Source: Sediminispirochaeta smaragdinae DSM 11293 (GTDB taxonomy: Bacteria > Spirochaetota > Spirochaetia > DSM-16054 > Sediminispirochaetaceae). From it: a stretch of DNA of 64,000 bases. This document shows positions 42,672 to 52,518 of the stretch, piece after piece. The stretch is from NCBI RefSeq assembly GCF_000143985.1, contig NC_014364.1, positions 2,356,001 to 2,420,000 on the forward strand. Reading direction: 5' to 3'. A program made the position numbers and the translations under genes. Positions within the stretch are counted from its first letter, which is position 1. Each line of letters starts with the position of its first letter. The notes beneath the pieces were generated by a model that was not told where the DNA came from, ran no database searches, and saw only the letters and a list, made by a program, of their open reading frames with translations.

Positions 42672-42686
42672 CGGCGTTTGAAGGAG
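42644..42686. terminator. Hairpin between convergent genes, possible bidirectional terminator
   Basis: Perfect 13-bp arms CTCCTTCAAACGC (42644-42656) and GCGTTTGAAGGAG (42674-42686) with a 17-nt loop. The left arm lies inside the last codons of the membrane protein gene. No long T-run follows on either strand, so it is an atypical terminator. Confidence 0.45.
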
Positions 42687-42697
42687 AAAACATACAA

Positions 42698-43249
42698 CTA
42701 TTTTTGTAAGGTATCCTTAGCAATCTGAGTTGCTACCGTGCTTCCGGCAAGGTAGGAGATCAAGGCCAAAGCAAATTCCGCGGCCGTACCTGGGCCCCGA
42801 CTGGTTATGAGATTGCCGTCGAGAACCACGCGATCGGCACAAAACGTTGCATCTGAAAAATGCTTTTCGAAGCCGGGATAACAGGTGGCTTTCTTTCCTT
42901 TCAAGACCCCAAAAGATTCAAGGGCCACTGCAGGTGCCGCACAAATCGCCGAAACAAGTTTCCCCGCTTCCATGAGATCGGTCACAAGTCGTCGGGCTTC
43001 ATCGCTTTTTGCAACATTCGCGGCTCCGGGCATACCCCCGGGAATAATGACAGCATCATAATCGGAACTCTTCACCTCGCTCAGCAAACAATCGCAGCCC
43101 ATAGTAAGGTCGTGGGAACTGGTTACCTGCACTCCTGCTACACCAGCCACACAGACATCAATTCCTGCCCGGCGAAGGAAATCGATAGGAGTAGTCGCTT
43201 CAACCTCTTCAAATCCGTCGGCAAGTAGTATCACCGCCTTTTTGTTCAT
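42698..43249 (-). CDS. DJ-1/PfpI family protein
   Basis: A 183-residue protein with the DJ-1 fold: AVILLADGFEEVEATTPID with Glu16, VIIPGGMPGA and the nucleophile Cys103 in SAICAAPAVALE. Members act as glyoxalase-like, deglycase-like or stress proteins; the role here is open. Start ATG 43249 overlaps the stop of the DAHP synthase gene (TGATG), so it ends the five-gene minus-strand operon. Confidence 0.9.
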   Translation of the reverse strand: MNKKAVILLADGFEEVEATTPIDFLRRAGIDVCVAGVAGVQVTSSHDLTMGCDCLLSEVKSSDYDAVIIPGGMPGAANVAKSDEARRLVTDLMEAGKLVSAICAAPAVALESFGVLKGKKATCYPGFEKHFSDATFCADRVVLDGNLITSRGPGTAAEFALALISYLAGSTVATQIAKDTLQK

Positions 43250-44313
43250 CAATGTGCCTCCTTCAGCCTCTTTCTGGCCGTTCTTAGCATATCTTCGGTC
43301 TCTTCCCAGCCGACACACTCGTCGGTGATGGAAATCCCATATTTTAGTTCATCGGGGGAGTCGGAAATATCCTGACACCCCTCATCGATATTGCTTTCGA
43401 TCATAACTCCGCGGATAACATCCTGGCCTCTGACAATCTGATCGATAACAGAACGGAGTACCCGCCGCTGCCGTACCTGCCGTTTGCCGGAATTTGCGTG
43501 GCTGCAATCGACAAAAACCGCTTGAAGGAGTCCTGCCTCCTCTAAAAGACGCTGGGCATGTTCGACATCCTCTTCATGGTAGTTAGGGCCGCTCCTTCCA
43601 CCCCGCAGGATGAGATGGCAGACGTCGTGTCCCGTCGTATGGAGAATACAGGTATTACCATCCTGATCAATCCCGATGAAGCTTGCAGGGTGTTCTGCCG
43701 ATTGCATGGCATTGACCGCAAGCTCGAGACTACCGCTGGTACCATTTTTAAAGCCCACGGGCATCGATAGTCCGCTTGCAAGATTCCTATGTGTCTGGCT
43801 CTCGGTGGTCCGTGCACCAATGGCCGCCCAGCTGACCAGATCATCAATGTATTGGGGAACAATGGGATCGAGCATTTCACTTCCGGCCGGCAGGCCCATC
43901 GAGACAATATCGAGCAGAATCTGCCGTGCAAGCTTCAAACCGTAGGCAATGTCATAGCTTCCGTCGAGATAGGGATCGACAATCAAACCACGCCACCCTA
44001 TTGTGGTTCGGGGTTTTTCAAAATAGACACGCATCACTACATAGATAGAGTCGGAAACCTCATCGGCCAACTCTTTAAGCCGTTTTGCATAATCGATGGC
44101 GACATTGCGGTCGTGTATGGAACAGGGGCCAACTATCGCCAAAAGTCGTTTATCCTTGCCGGTTATGATATTTTTAATGATTCGCCGGCTTTCGATGACC
44201 GTATTCGCAATCGCAGGTGTCAAGGGATACTCCCGCTTCAGTTCTTTTGGGCTTATGAGAGGAACCGTAGAGCGAATGTGGAGGTCATTGATTCTCTGAT
44301 CGTTCTCGTTCAA
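43249..44313 (-). CDS. 3-deoxy-7-phosphoheptulonate (DAHP) synthase, class I
   Basis: A 354-residue enzyme of the AroF/G/H type that joins phosphoenolpyruvate and erythrose 4-phosphate, the first step of aromatic synthesis. LLAIVGPCSIHDRNVAIDYA, RVYFEKPRTTIGWRG, the AARTTESQTHRNLASGLSMP segment, GFKNGT, LRGGRSGPNY and VDCSHANSGK are signatures. TTG start at 44313, overlapping the acyl-CoA synthetase stop, with GGAG upstream. Its place between a fatty acid gene and a DJ-1 gene, away from other aro genes, is unusual. Feedback type is not clear. Confidence 0.95.
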   Translation of the reverse strand: MNENDQRINDLHIRSTVPLISPKELKREYPLTPAIANTVIESRRIIKNIITGKDKRLLAIVGPCSIHDRNVAIDYAKRLKELADEVSDSIYVVMRVYFEKPRTTIGWRGLIVDPYLDGSYDIAYGLKLARQILLDIVSMGLPAGSEMLDPIVPQYIDDLVSWAAIGARTTESQTHRNLASGLSMPVGFKNGTSGSLELAVNAMQSAEHPASFIGIDQDGNTCILHTTGHDVCHLILRGGRSGPNYHEEDVEHAQRLLEEAGLLQAVFVDCSHANSGKRQVRQRRVLRSVIDQIVRGQDVIRGVMIESNIDEGCQDISDSPDELKYGISITDECVGWEETEDMLRTARKRLKEAH

Positions 44314-46016
44314 TGTTTTTCTCCGTCTTCCATTTCGTTCCCTTTATTGTGCCGCTTTGTCTTACCACTGTAAAGATAGCGCTTGATCTTTTGGGTCGGA
44401 GTTTTTTCAAAGGGCTCATGTTGTTCCAACAGATCGTGTAACTTGGAAAAGGAACTCAGGCGCTTATTCGCCATAATCTTCAACTCGTTAAGGTATTCAC
44501 CGACGTGATGGGAGATGTCTCCGGCAGAGTCTGCAAGATGGCTGAAGGCCTCTTTGATTTGATCATAATCGACATGGACTCGTGCGAAAATCTTCCCTTC
44601 TTCTTCAAAGACCAGGGAATCCGTCACAAAATTGAATTGATTGATAACGGCCTCAATCGATTCCGGATAAATATTTTCACCGCTTGGACCAAGAATCATG
44701 TTCTTGCTTCTGCCCCTGATGTAGAGAAAGCCGTCTTTGTCAAAGACTCCGAGATCCCCGGTACGGAACCATCCATCTTCGGTAAAGGCCTCAGCGCTCT
44801 TTTTTTCGTCATGGTAGTAGCCAATCATGACATTCGGCCCTTTTACAAGGATCTCTCCTTCCCCTGTCACAGGATCCGGATCCCCAAGTTTGACGACAAC
44901 CCCGGGAATGATTGTCCCGGTCGAGGTATATCTCGTTTCTGAGGGGGAACAACCGGCTATAAGGGGACTTGTTTCGGTGAGACCGTAACCGATCGCGTAG
45001 GGGAATTGTGCTTCACGAAGGAATTTTTCAACATCGGGCGCAAGGCCGGCACCACCGATACCGAAAAAATAGAGCCGCCCGCCGAAAATTCTCATAAGCT
45101 TTTTTCCGGCAAAACGATTGAGCATCTTTCGAAAGGGAGGAATTCGATAGAGAAGTTTTACGGCCGTCTTTTTATTCAGAAGAGGCAGAATGCTTTGACG
45201 ATATAGCTTTTCTATCAGAAGAGGTACCGAAAGCATCAGAGAGGGCCTAATCTCTTTCAGGGCCGGCAGCAGAACGCTCGGAGCCGGCGGCCTATCGAGA
45301 TAATGGATATGGGCACCCAACATCAAGGGAATAATCATTCCAATGGTGCATTCATAGGTATGGCTTAATGGAAGAATGGAGATAAGGGTATCTCCGGGCT
45401 TGATACCCGGAATGGGACTGGTCGCAAGGGCATCGAAAACCAGGTTTCTATGGCTAAGCATCACTCCCTTCGACTGGCCCGTCGTGCCTGATGTATAAAT
45501 GATCGACGCCACATCATCTTCTTTTGGGATATCTATCTCCAGATCCTTCTCGCTTTTACCCAAAAACTGCTTCAAGTCGATGGGAACGGAGGTCTCGTCC
45601 TCTTTCAGAAGAGAAAAATCTTCGATAAAGATAATCACAATCCCTTTTTCTGATACACGTTTCAGTTTCGGATAGAGCTTTCGGGAAACAAAAACGGCAG
45701 AGACTCCAGCATGGATGAGAATATTGACCATGTCGGCAGGAGGAAAATCCGGAAGTATCGGAACGGTGACGGCCTTCATCCTGGAGACGGCAAAATAGGC
45801 AAGCCCCCAATTTGGCATATTTGCCGAAACGATGGCAACTCGATCACCGGGCCTAATGCCAAGCCCTTTCAGCGCCGCCGCCAATTGTAGACTTTTTTCG
45901 TCGAGGTCACGGTAGCTAATCGTCCCTCCCTTGATAAAGGAGAGGGCCGGACGTGTATCGTATCGTCGTGCAGATTGCGTAATGAATTCCCGAAGCGTGA
46001 GTGTATCGAATGTCAT
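44310..46016 (-). CDS. AMP-binding acyl-CoA synthetase (long-chain type)
   Basis: About 568 residues. Adenylate-forming enzyme that activates a carboxylic acid, probably a fatty acid, to its CoA thioester. P-loop IIYTSGTTGQSKGVMLSHRN, GYGLTETSPLI, WFRTGDLGVFDKDGFLYIRG and RSKNMI are present. ATG 46016 has GGGAGG upstream; a TTG six codons earlier is less likely. The start overlaps the stop of the MBL-fold gene by 4 bp. Chain length is unknown. Confidence 0.92.
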   Translation of the reverse strand: MTFDTLTLREFITQSARRYDTRPALSFIKGGTISYRDLDEKSLQLAAALKGLGIRPGDRVAIVSANMPNWGLAYFAVSRMKAVTVPILPDFPPADMVNILIHAGVSAVFVSRKLYPKLKRVSEKGIVIIFIEDFSLLKEDETSVPIDLKQFLGKSEKDLEIDIPKEDDVASIIYTSGTTGQSKGVMLSHRNLVFDALATSPIPGIKPGDTLISILPLSHTYECTIGMIIPLMLGAHIHYLDRPPAPSVLLPALKEIRPSLMLSVPLLIEKLYRQSILPLLNKKTAVKLLYRIPPFRKMLNRFAGKKLMRIFGGRLYFFGIGGAGLAPDVEKFLREAQFPYAIGYGLTETSPLIAGCSPSETRYTSTGTIIPGVVVKLGDPDPVTGEGEILVKGPNVMIGYYHDEKKSAEAFTEDGWFRTGDLGVFDKDGFLYIRGRSKNMILGPSGENIYPESIEAVINQFNFVTDSLVFEEEGKIFARVHVDYDQIKEAFSHLADSAGDISHHVGEYLNELKIMANKRLSSFSKLHDLLEQHEPFEKTPTQKIKRYLYSGKTKRHNKGNEMEDGEKH

Positions 46017-46798
46017 AGGTTTCGTTCCTCCCAATTCTCCGCGGCGGCGGGCACAAAACGTTCACCTTTTTTTAGAATTCGGTAACGCCCCTTCCACTCG
46101 AGACTCTCTTTCACATGATGTGCAAGGAGTTCCGGACTATTGCTATTCCCGGAAAGATGGCAAAAATAGACCGATGAAAGCATAGACTCGGGAGAAAGGT
46201 TGTTCAGAAACTGAACGGCAGCACTATTCGATAAATGTCCTTTATCTGATGCAATACGTTTTTTAAGGAAGCGTGGATAAGAACAGCTTTCAAGCAATGT
46301 CTCATCGTAGTTTGCTTCAAGAAACAGCACATCCGAAGATTCTGCATACTTGGTCATGATTTCCGAGGTAAGCCCCGTATCGGTCAGAATCGTAAACGTT
46401 GTTCCGGCAAGGCTAAAATGGTAGCCCATCGAATACGGGGCATCGTGACTGGTGGAAAAGGCTTCAAAGCGTAAGGCTCCGGTTTCATATTCCCGACCGG
46501 TCCTGATATCGAGCTTCTGTTCAATATCCCCCTTGATATAGCGGCCGAGATCAAGTTCACCGTGAGCTACCACCGGCAGATGATAACGGCGGGACAGTGG
46601 TGCTACACCTCTAAGATGGTCGTCATGAATATGGGTAAGAAATATAAATTTTAATCGCGATAGATCGAACCCCGAAGATTCCGCACGTCTGGTCAACTCT
46701 TTAAGAGAAAAACCGTTATCGAACAGAAAAGCTTCTCCATCATGCTCGAACAGATAGGCGTTCGCATTCGATCCGCTTCCGAGAATCGAATAACGCAT
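46013..46798 (-). CDS. MBL-fold metallohydrolase, YycJ/WalJ-like
   Basis: A 261-residue metallo-beta-lactamase-fold protein. It starts MRYSILGSGSNANAYLFEHD and contains FLTHIHDDHLRGV (first zinc motif), a later SHDAPYSMGY with a ligand His, and FLEANYD. This pattern is typical of YycJ/VicX phosphodiesterase-like proteins. Cytoplasmic; probably acts on a nucleic acid or nucleotide. It lies 2 bp after the ArsC-like gene. Confidence 0.88.
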   Translation of the reverse strand: MRYSILGSGSNANAYLFEHDGEAFLFDNGFSLKELTRRAESSGFDLSRLKFIFLTHIHDDHLRGVAPLSRRYHLPVVAHGELDLGRYIKGDIEQKLDIRTGREYETGALRFEAFSTSHDAPYSMGYHFSLAGTTFTILTDTGLTSEIMTKYAESSDVLFLEANYDETLLESCSYPRFLKKRIASDKGHLSNSAAVQFLNNLSPESMLSSVYFCHLSGNSNSPELLAHHVKESLEWKGRYRILKKGERFVPAAAENWEERNL

Positions 46799-46800
46799 CG

Positions 46801-47145
46801 CTACCCCTTTTCCCGACGGGCAAACTCACTCCATACATTGGGAGCATCCCCGCAGACAGCACTACCGGCGGCACGCACTACCGGCGTCTTTAAAAGCTCG
46901 GGATGCTCAAGGATCTCTTCGAGGGGGTCATACTCCCTCCACTGATACCCCGCCTTGCGGTAAAAATCACCGTCACTATCGATAAGTTCCTCGGGAGGAA
47001 CCGATTTAGCTATATTCGAAAGTTCTCCGGGAGAAAGCCTGTGCGTTTTCAGATCAAAATCCTGGAAGCCGATACCACGCTCACTAAAAAAACGTTTAGC
47101 CTTTTTTGTGGCACGACATTTCTTACTGCCGATTATCTGAATCAT
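46801..47145 (-). CDS. ArsC/Spx-like thioredoxin-fold protein
   Basis: A 114-residue ArsC-family protein. N-terminal strand IQIIGSKKCRATKKAKRFF, helix, FQDFDLKTHRLSPGELSNIA, then the conserved PVVR segment (LLKTPVVRAAGSAVCG). The active-site position has KKCRAT with a single Cys (Cys10), and a second Cys lies near residue 98. True arsenate reductase activity is doubtful. First gene of the minus-strand operon leading to the DJ-1 gene. Confidence 0.85.
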   Translation of the reverse strand: MIQIIGSKKCRATKKAKRFFSERGIGFQDFDLKTHRLSPGELSNIAKSVPPEELIDSDGDFYRKAGYQWREYDPLEEILEHPELLKTPVVRAAGSAVCGDAPNVWSEFARREKG

Positions 47146-47251
47146 GATCGCTAAACTTTATACTCCGAAAGAAGAATTTGCAAGGGAAGAGTGCAAAAAG
47201 GTGATAGCGAACATTTGACCAATAGCCGGGAACGTGGTACACAATATTCAT

Positions 47252-48640
47252 ATGAGAAGAACACATCGAATCGTCACCATTCTTTCTATGGCTCCCGGAG
47301 AGCGTGTAACGGTATATGGATGGGTCCGAACCAAAAGGGACTCGAAGAATGTCTGTTTTCTCGAGCTGTCCGACGGTTCCTCCTTTCGAAATCTTCAGGT
47401 TATCGTCGATAAGGCAGAGGAAGAAAAAAGCCCGGTCATCGATAGCATCACCACCGGTGCGAGTGTGGAAGTTACCGGTACCCTTGCCGCCTCCCCGGGG
47501 AAGAATCAGAGTATAGAGCTTCAGGCCGATAGTCTGAAACTCATCGGAGAAGCCCCTGCTGAAAGCTATCCGCTTCAGAAAAAACGTCACTCCTTTGAAT
47601 TTCTGCGGGAGATCGCCCACCTCAGACCGCGAACGAACACCTTTGGAGCCGTCACACGGGTGAGGAATCAGTTATCCTGGGCTGTCCATCGTTTTTTTCA
47701 GGAACAGGGGTTTATCTATGTTCATACTCCCCTCATTTCCACCAGCGACTGCGAGGGTGCAGGTGAGATGTTTCAGGTTACGACTCTTCCCTTGGAGAAG
47801 GTTCCGCTGAAAGAAGGCAAGATCGATTATTCTCAGGATTTTTTCGGCAAAAGAGCCAGCCTCACGGTAAGCGGGCAGCTTGAGGCCGAAATCTACGCCT
47901 CCGCCTTCTCAGACGTCTACACCTTCGGCCCCACATTCCGTGCGGAAAACTCCAATACAACTCGTCATCTTGCGGAATTTTGGATGATCGAACCTGAAAT
48001 GGCCTTCTGCGATCTTGCCGGTAATATGGAGCTTGCCGAGGCCTTTCTGAAAAATATTCTATCATCGGTCCTTGAGCATTGCAGCGAGGATATGAAATTC
48101 TTTAATCAATGGGTCGAAAAGGGTATTATTGACAGCCTTGAAAAGGTCATCGATACGCCCTTTACCCATATGAGCTATACCGAGGCTGTTCAGGCCCTCA
48201 AAACAGGCAAAACGAACTTCGAATTTCCCGTTGAATGGGGATCCGACCTGCAGTCGGAGCATGAACGCTTTTTGACCGAAACGGTCTGTAAGGGGCCGGT
48301 GATAGTAACCGACTATCCCAAAGAGATAAAGGCCTTCTACATGAAGCTTAACGATGATGGAAAGAGCGTCGCGGCCATGGATGTGCTTGTCCCCAGACTT
48401 GGGGAGATCATAGGAGGAAGCGAGAGGGAGAGTCGCCTTTCGGTGCTTGAACAGCGGATTCACGATACGGGATTGAATCCTGAAGAGTACTGGTGGTATC
48501 TTGATCTTCGTCGTTTCGGCACGGTTCCCCACTCCGGTTTTGGGCTCGGCTTTGAACGGCTTATTCAATATGTCACGGGAATGCAGAACATCAGAGATGT
48601 TATCCCGTTTCCCAGAACGGTCGGCAACGCCGCCTTTTAG
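47252..48640 (+). CDS. asnS: Asparaginyl-tRNA synthetase AsnS
   Basis: About 462 residues. Class II synthetase charging tRNA-Asn. N-terminal OB fold [20 protein letters not shown], motif 1 region [16 protein letters not shown], motif 2 [20 protein letters not shown] and motif 3 [15 protein letters not shown]. Start ATG 47252 fits the family N-terminus; a GTG at 47234 is in frame. Neither has a clear ribosome site, and TTGACC at 47215-47220 lies so close that the transcript may start at or next to the ATG. Converges with the TRAP genes (4-bp overlap). Confidence 0.94.
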   Translation: MRRTHRIVTILSMAPGERVTVYGWVRTKRDSKNVCFLELSDGSSFRNLQVIVDKAEEEKSPVIDSITTGASVEVTGTLAASPGKNQSIELQADSLKLIGEAPAESYPLQKKRHSFEFLREIAHLRPRTNTFGAVTRVRNQLSWAVHRFFQEQGFIYVHTPLISTSDCEGAGEMFQVTTLPLEKVPLKEGKIDYSQDFFGKRASLTVSGQLEAEIYASAFSDVYTFGPTFRAENSNTTRHLAEFWMIEPEMAFCDLAGNMELAEAFLKNILSSVLEHCSEDMKFFNQWVEKGIIDSLEKVIDTPFTHMSYTEAVQALKTGKTNFEFPVEWGSDLQSEHERFLTETVCKGPVIVTDYPKEIKAFYMKLNDDGKSVAAMDVLVPRLGEIIGGSERESRLSVLEQRIHDTGLNPEEYWWYLDLRRFGTVPHSGFGLGFERLIQYVTGMQNIRDVIPFPRTVGNAAF

Positions 48641-50496
48641 TTGCCGACAAAGATAAGGCTGAGTGCCGGTATATAGGTTATCAGTAAGACGGCAACCAGC
48701 ATCACAAGGAAAAAGGGAAGCACCGACCGATACATAGCAGGGAGGGGCTTCCCGAAACGATAGCTGGCAAGGAAAAGATTCAAACCCACAGGCGGCGTGA
48801 GATAACCAAGTTCCAGATTTGCGAGGAAAATAATTCCAAGATGTACGGGATGTACTCCGAACAGCTCTCCCAAAGGAAGGATGAGGGGGACAACCACCAT
48901 GATCGCCGAAAAGATATCCATGAGACAGCCGGTTATCAAAAGGCCGATATTAAGTAAAAGTAAAAAAAGCAGCCGGGAGGAGATGTGGGCTTCCATCCAA
49001 GCGGCGAGCTTCATCGGGACTTCCGCATCGACAATGTAATAAGCGAGGCCCCGACTCGATGCAAGAATAATCAGAACTCCTCCGATAATGGGAACACTTT
49101 TTATCAGGACCGACGGCAATCTGCGAAGCGAAATATCACGATGGATGCACATCTCGACGATGAGCGCATAGAGTAAGGTGACAGCCCCGGTTTCCACTAT
49201 GGTGGCTATTCCCGTCAAATAGGGAACAAGTACGACAAGCGGTAAGAGCCCTTCCCAAAGAGCATTACCTATGATACGCAGGACTGGCTCATGGCCGGAC
49301 TCCTCTACCTGCACCCCTTTGGATGATGCTCGAAAGCCCATAAACGAGACCATGACTACCATAATCGTGCCGGGAATAATGCCCGCCAGAAACATGTCAC
49401 GGATACTGATTTGGGCGACAACCCCATAAAGGATAATCGGCAGACTCGGGGGAAAAAGGAGGCCGATACTCCCGCTGCTGGTAAGTAAACCGTCGACAAA
49501 GCGTTCATCAAAGCCGTTTTTCCTGAGAATAACCGATAAGAGCCCTCCAAGGGCCAAAATGGTCACCCCGGAAGCACCGGTAAAGGTGGTGAAAAAGGCG
49601 CAAACAATAACAGCTACCGCGGCCATCCCGCCGGGAAGTCCTCGAAACAGGAGACGAAAAAGGGCAATGAGGCGTTCACCCGCCCCACTTTCGGAAAGGA
49701 CAAAACCGGCCACGGTAAATAAGGGAATTGCCGCAATGGTCTGGGCGGTCAACATCGAATAGGATTCGATCGGTACGACCTCAAGACTGCCGAAGGATTG
49801 GGCGAAAAGAAGCAGGGCCCCACCGCCAAGCACGACAAAAAGCGGCACACCCAGAAAAGCAGCGAAGATAAAAAGTATCAGCAGCAGCGGTACCACTCTT
49901 TCCGCCGCATTGTAATACATCTGAACAGCAGCATCGATAAAATCCAAAGGAGCCGCAGGAATAAAAGTAAGGAGGTTTGCCACCGCAGGCAGGGCAAGAA
50001 GCGTTCCACAAACGATTGCGATCAGGCCGAACACAGGCACAAGGCGGGGCGATCGCTCAGTCTCGATAAGACGAAAGATAAAGCCGAAGGCCATGAAAAG
50101 ATAGCCCAGCGGCATAATAAGGATGATCAGCCGTGTTGGGATACACCCTACCATGGCCTCGGGGCCGAAGGCTATAAATAACATCGAAAGGCTGGTCCAG
50201 GCAAAAGCAATGGAAACGGCAACGGAAATAAAGGTTGCCGCAAGGGAAATAGCAAAGGCCTTTCTTCCCTTAAGAAAATGGGCAACGGCCGAAATGCTTA
50301 GATGGTCGCCATTGATCGCACCGGCGACCCCTCCGAGAAAGGTAAGAATGAGCACAAGATGGGTAATATAGTCGGATGAAGCGGTAATCCCCCTGCTGAA
50401 AAACAGGCGCAGGAGGATTTCAGAAACAGGAAGAGCGACGAGCAGGAGGATCGACAGACCGGAGATATAGGAAACGACGCGTTCTATCCGTCTCAT
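48637..50496 (-). CDS. TRAP transporter fused membrane subunit (TatQ-M, DctQM)
   Basis: A 619-residue membrane protein joining the small DctQ (about residues 1-170, four helices, start [20 protein letters not shown]) and the large DctM ion-coupled permease (about 180-619, many helices; [68 protein letters not shown]). It imports a ligand using a sodium or proton gradient. The start overlaps the receptor gene stop (ATGA). Equivalent to Tp0958 of Treponema pallidum by arrangement. Confidence 0.92.
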   Translation of the reverse strand: MRRIERVVSYISGLSILLLVALPVSEILLRLFFSRGITASSDYITHLVLILTFLGGVAGAINGDHLSISAVAHFLKGRKAFAISLAATFISVAVSIAFAWTSLSMLFIAFGPEAMVGCIPTRLIILIMPLGYLFMAFGFIFRLIETERSPRLVPVFGLIAIVCGTLLALPAVANLLTFIPAAPLDFIDAAVQMYYNAAERVVPLLLILFIFAAFLGVPLFVVLGGGALLLFAQSFGSLEVVPIESYSMLTAQTIAAIPLFTVAGFVLSESGAGERLIALFRLLFRGLPGGMAAVAVIVCAFFTTFTGASGVTILALGGLLSVILRKNGFDERFVDGLLTSSGSIGLLFPPSLPIILYGVVAQISIRDMFLAGIIPGTIMVVMVSFMGFRASSKGVQVEESGHEPVLRIIGNALWEGLLPLVVLVPYLTGIATIVETGAVTLLYALIVEMCIHRDISLRRLPSVLIKSVPIIGGVLIILASSRGLAYYIVDAEVPMKLAAWMEAHISSRLLFLLLLNIGLLITGCLMDIFSAIMVVVPLILPLGELFGVHPVHLGIIFLANLELGYLTPPVGLNLFLASYRFGKPLPAMYRSVLPFFLVMLVAVLLITYIPALSLIFVGN

Positions 50497-51488
50497 TTTT
50501 TCCTGTACTCTTCAAGATACGCCTGAATCTCCTGCAGAACAGCTCCGGAGTAATCCTTATCCAGTCCAGAGGAATAGGCACGGGCGATTTCCTCTTCCCA
50601 TAGCTCCCATTGCTGATCGCTTAAGGTATGGACCACCAAACCATTTTCCTTCATGATCGACATTGCCTCCTCCTCGAGCTGGGTAGAGCGCTCGTACAGG
50701 GGCTTGATATGCTCCTGGGCCGATTCCAGGAGCCGTATTCTGAGCGATTCCGGTATCCGCTTCCAGCTGCGGTCACTGAACACGAGGGCACCAAGTAGCG
50801 GGGAGATGGGATATTCAAGCATATGGTTTGCAACGCCGAAGACCTGGTAGGCCGCTGCCGCAAGAGGGCTTGTGAAGGTCGCCTCAATCATTCCCCCCTG
50901 AAGAGAGCTGAGCCAGTCAATAGTGTCGACGGGCAGAACCCTGTATCCCATATTTTTCCATATCCGTTCCATTCCCTCTTGTCCCGGAATGATCCCCAGT
51001 CGCAAACGCTTTAGATCATCGGGGATAACGACAGGTTTTGTGGAGAAAAATTTGACCCAACCGGCCATGGTCCAGGTAATCAGTTTGTACCCCTTCTCGC
51101 TGACGATCTTGTCGAAGGTCGGTTCCATCTTGGGAACAAGATAATCATACTCATCGGCACTGCGGATAATACGGGGGAGGCTCATAATGAAAAGATCGGG
51201 GCTGATGATATCAAGTCCGATGGAGGTGAGCACCACACCGTCGAGCTGCCCTACCCTCATCTTTCTGATCATGGCCTCTTCGTCACCCGCAATTCCTCCG
51301 GCATAGATTTTTATGCTAAGGCGGCCATCCGAAAGTTCTTCCCAGTCTGCGGCAATCTCTTTCAGGGTCTGGTCCCATGGACTTCCGGCCGGTGCTATAC
51401 TTCCGATTTTTACGGTCAGAGCGGGTAGATTCATCACGGCAACCAGACAGTACAGAACGGCAACAACGAACGTGGTTTTTCTTTTCAT
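50493..51488 (-). CDS. TRAP transporter solute receptor (DctP family, TatP)
   Basis: About 331 residues. Signal peptide KTTFVVAVLYCLVAVMNLPA, then the DctP fold (LTVKIGSIAPAGSPWDQTLK, KIYAGGIAGDEEAMIRKMRVG, LRLGIIPGQEGMERIWKNMG with the conserved carboxylate-binding Arg region). Start ATG 51488 with GGAGGAG upstream, overlapping the TatT stop; the longer frame to 51545 runs through TatT. Tp0957-like position between TatT and the fused permease. Ligand may be a carboxylate or hydrophobic molecule. Confidence 0.92.
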   Translation of the reverse strand: MKRKTTFVVAVLYCLVAVMNLPALTVKIGSIAPAGSPWDQTLKEIAADWEELSDGRLSIKIYAGGIAGDEEAMIRKMRVGQLDGVVLTSIGLDIISPDLFIMSLPRIIRSADEYDYLVPKMEPTFDKIVSEKGYKLITWTMAGWVKFFSTKPVVIPDDLKRLRLGIIPGQEGMERIWKNMGYRVLPVDTIDWLSSLQGGMIEATFTSPLAAAAYQVFGVANHMLEYPISPLLGALVFSDRSWKRIPESLRIRLLESAQEHIKPLYERSTQLEEEAMSIMKENGLVVHTLSDQQWELWEEEIARAYSSGLDKDYSGAVLQEIQAYLEEYRKK

Positions 51489-51489
51489 T

Positions 51490-52515
51490 TTACTCCTCCG
51501 ATTGTTCATCGGGAATAACGACAAAAAAATCCTCGGCATGAGCAAGAAGCCACCGAGCCTTCTCCGCTTGGAGGGTATTTACCAGCCGGGAGTCAGGCCT
51601 CGTTTCCATATCGACGGCGAGTCCCTTTTCAAGCATAGCCCGAAATCCCTCGTAATCCTGCTGTGGCACACAGACAGCCTCGGCATAGGCGACAAAGGGG
51701 CTCACAAGTCCCTCTTCCCCCAGCTTGAGCGAGCGTTCAAAATGGTGATATGCGGCACGGTAGGGATCGCTGATCGGATCAATCCCGAGACCGTGGTAAT
51801 AATCGGCCTCCCATGTCCGAACGGGGTCGTCGGCAGGAGCCACATTCGGCCGATAACGCATCGCTTCGGGCAGAGCGGGAAGCACAGCAATGGCAAGTTC
51901 ATGAAGGGCCCCGTAATTAAAGCCCTCGTCAAGGCTGAGTGCCCGCACAAGAAGGGCATATGCGGTGGGGGCCTCTGCCATTCGCCTCATATTGAAGCCT
52001 TCGGCCGAAATTGCCCCGAACCATCCGGCGGCGGCCCAGTAGAGATCCGAAACATCTTCCTTCGAACAGTTTTCCAGTGCCTCGTCGTATCGTTTTTCAT
52101 TCAACAGACGAATGCATCCGTCGTGCCGCGTTTCAAGGGCCCTTAATGCGTAATCGCGTCCCCGAAGGTAGAGAGAGGCGGCACGCTGTAGCATATGGCG
52201 CTGCTTTTCCCACGAGGATTCCATGCTGGCGGGAAGCTGACAAAAGGCATTAGCATAAGAGACAAACCCCTCACCGGCGGCAGAAAGAAGAGCCGGATGG
52301 TCCGGATGATCGACCAATAGAGCCTCGTACATTTTCAAGGCAAAGGGCAGCGATTGTGCTGCCAATTCAGGATCGCTTTCGCCGGTAAATGCCGTCGAAC
52401 TTCCTGCTCCGGTTAAGGCGTCTATCGCCATCTCCGTGGCAAATTTCGTGGGGGAGCAAGCCGTCACCAGGGCAAAAAGCAGAAGAAAAAAAACAAGATC
52501 AAAGGTTTTTTTCAT
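51490..52515 (-). CDS. TRAP transporter-associated TPR lipoprotein TatT
   Basis: A 341-residue lipoprotein. Signal peptide with lipobox LVTAC (Cys20), then an all-helical TPR-like domain (LPFALKMYEALLVDHPDHPALLSAAGEGFVSYAN in outline; RAASLYLRGRDYALRAL; AYHHFERSLKLGEEG). This matches the TatT family first described from T. pallidum Tp0956, where a trimer of TPR subunits carries ligand-binding pores and docks to TatP. First gene of tatT-tatP-tatQM, with a 3-bp overlap to the receptor. Confidence 0.9.
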   Translation of the reverse strand: MKKTFDLVFFLLLFALVTACSPTKFATEMAIDALTGAGSSTAFTGESDPELAAQSLPFALKMYEALLVDHPDHPALLSAAGEGFVSYANAFCQLPASMESSWEKQRHMLQRAASLYLRGRDYALRALETRHDGCIRLLNEKRYDEALENCSKEDVSDLYWAAAGWFGAISAEGFNMRRMAEAPTAYALLVRALSLDEGFNYGALHELAIAVLPALPEAMRYRPNVAPADDPVRTWEADYYHGLGIDPISDPYRAAYHHFERSLKLGEEGLVSPFVAYAEAVCVPQQDYEGFRAMLEKGLAVDMETRPDSRLVNTLQAEKARWLLAHAEDFFVVIPDEQSEE

Positions 52516-52518
52516 GAT

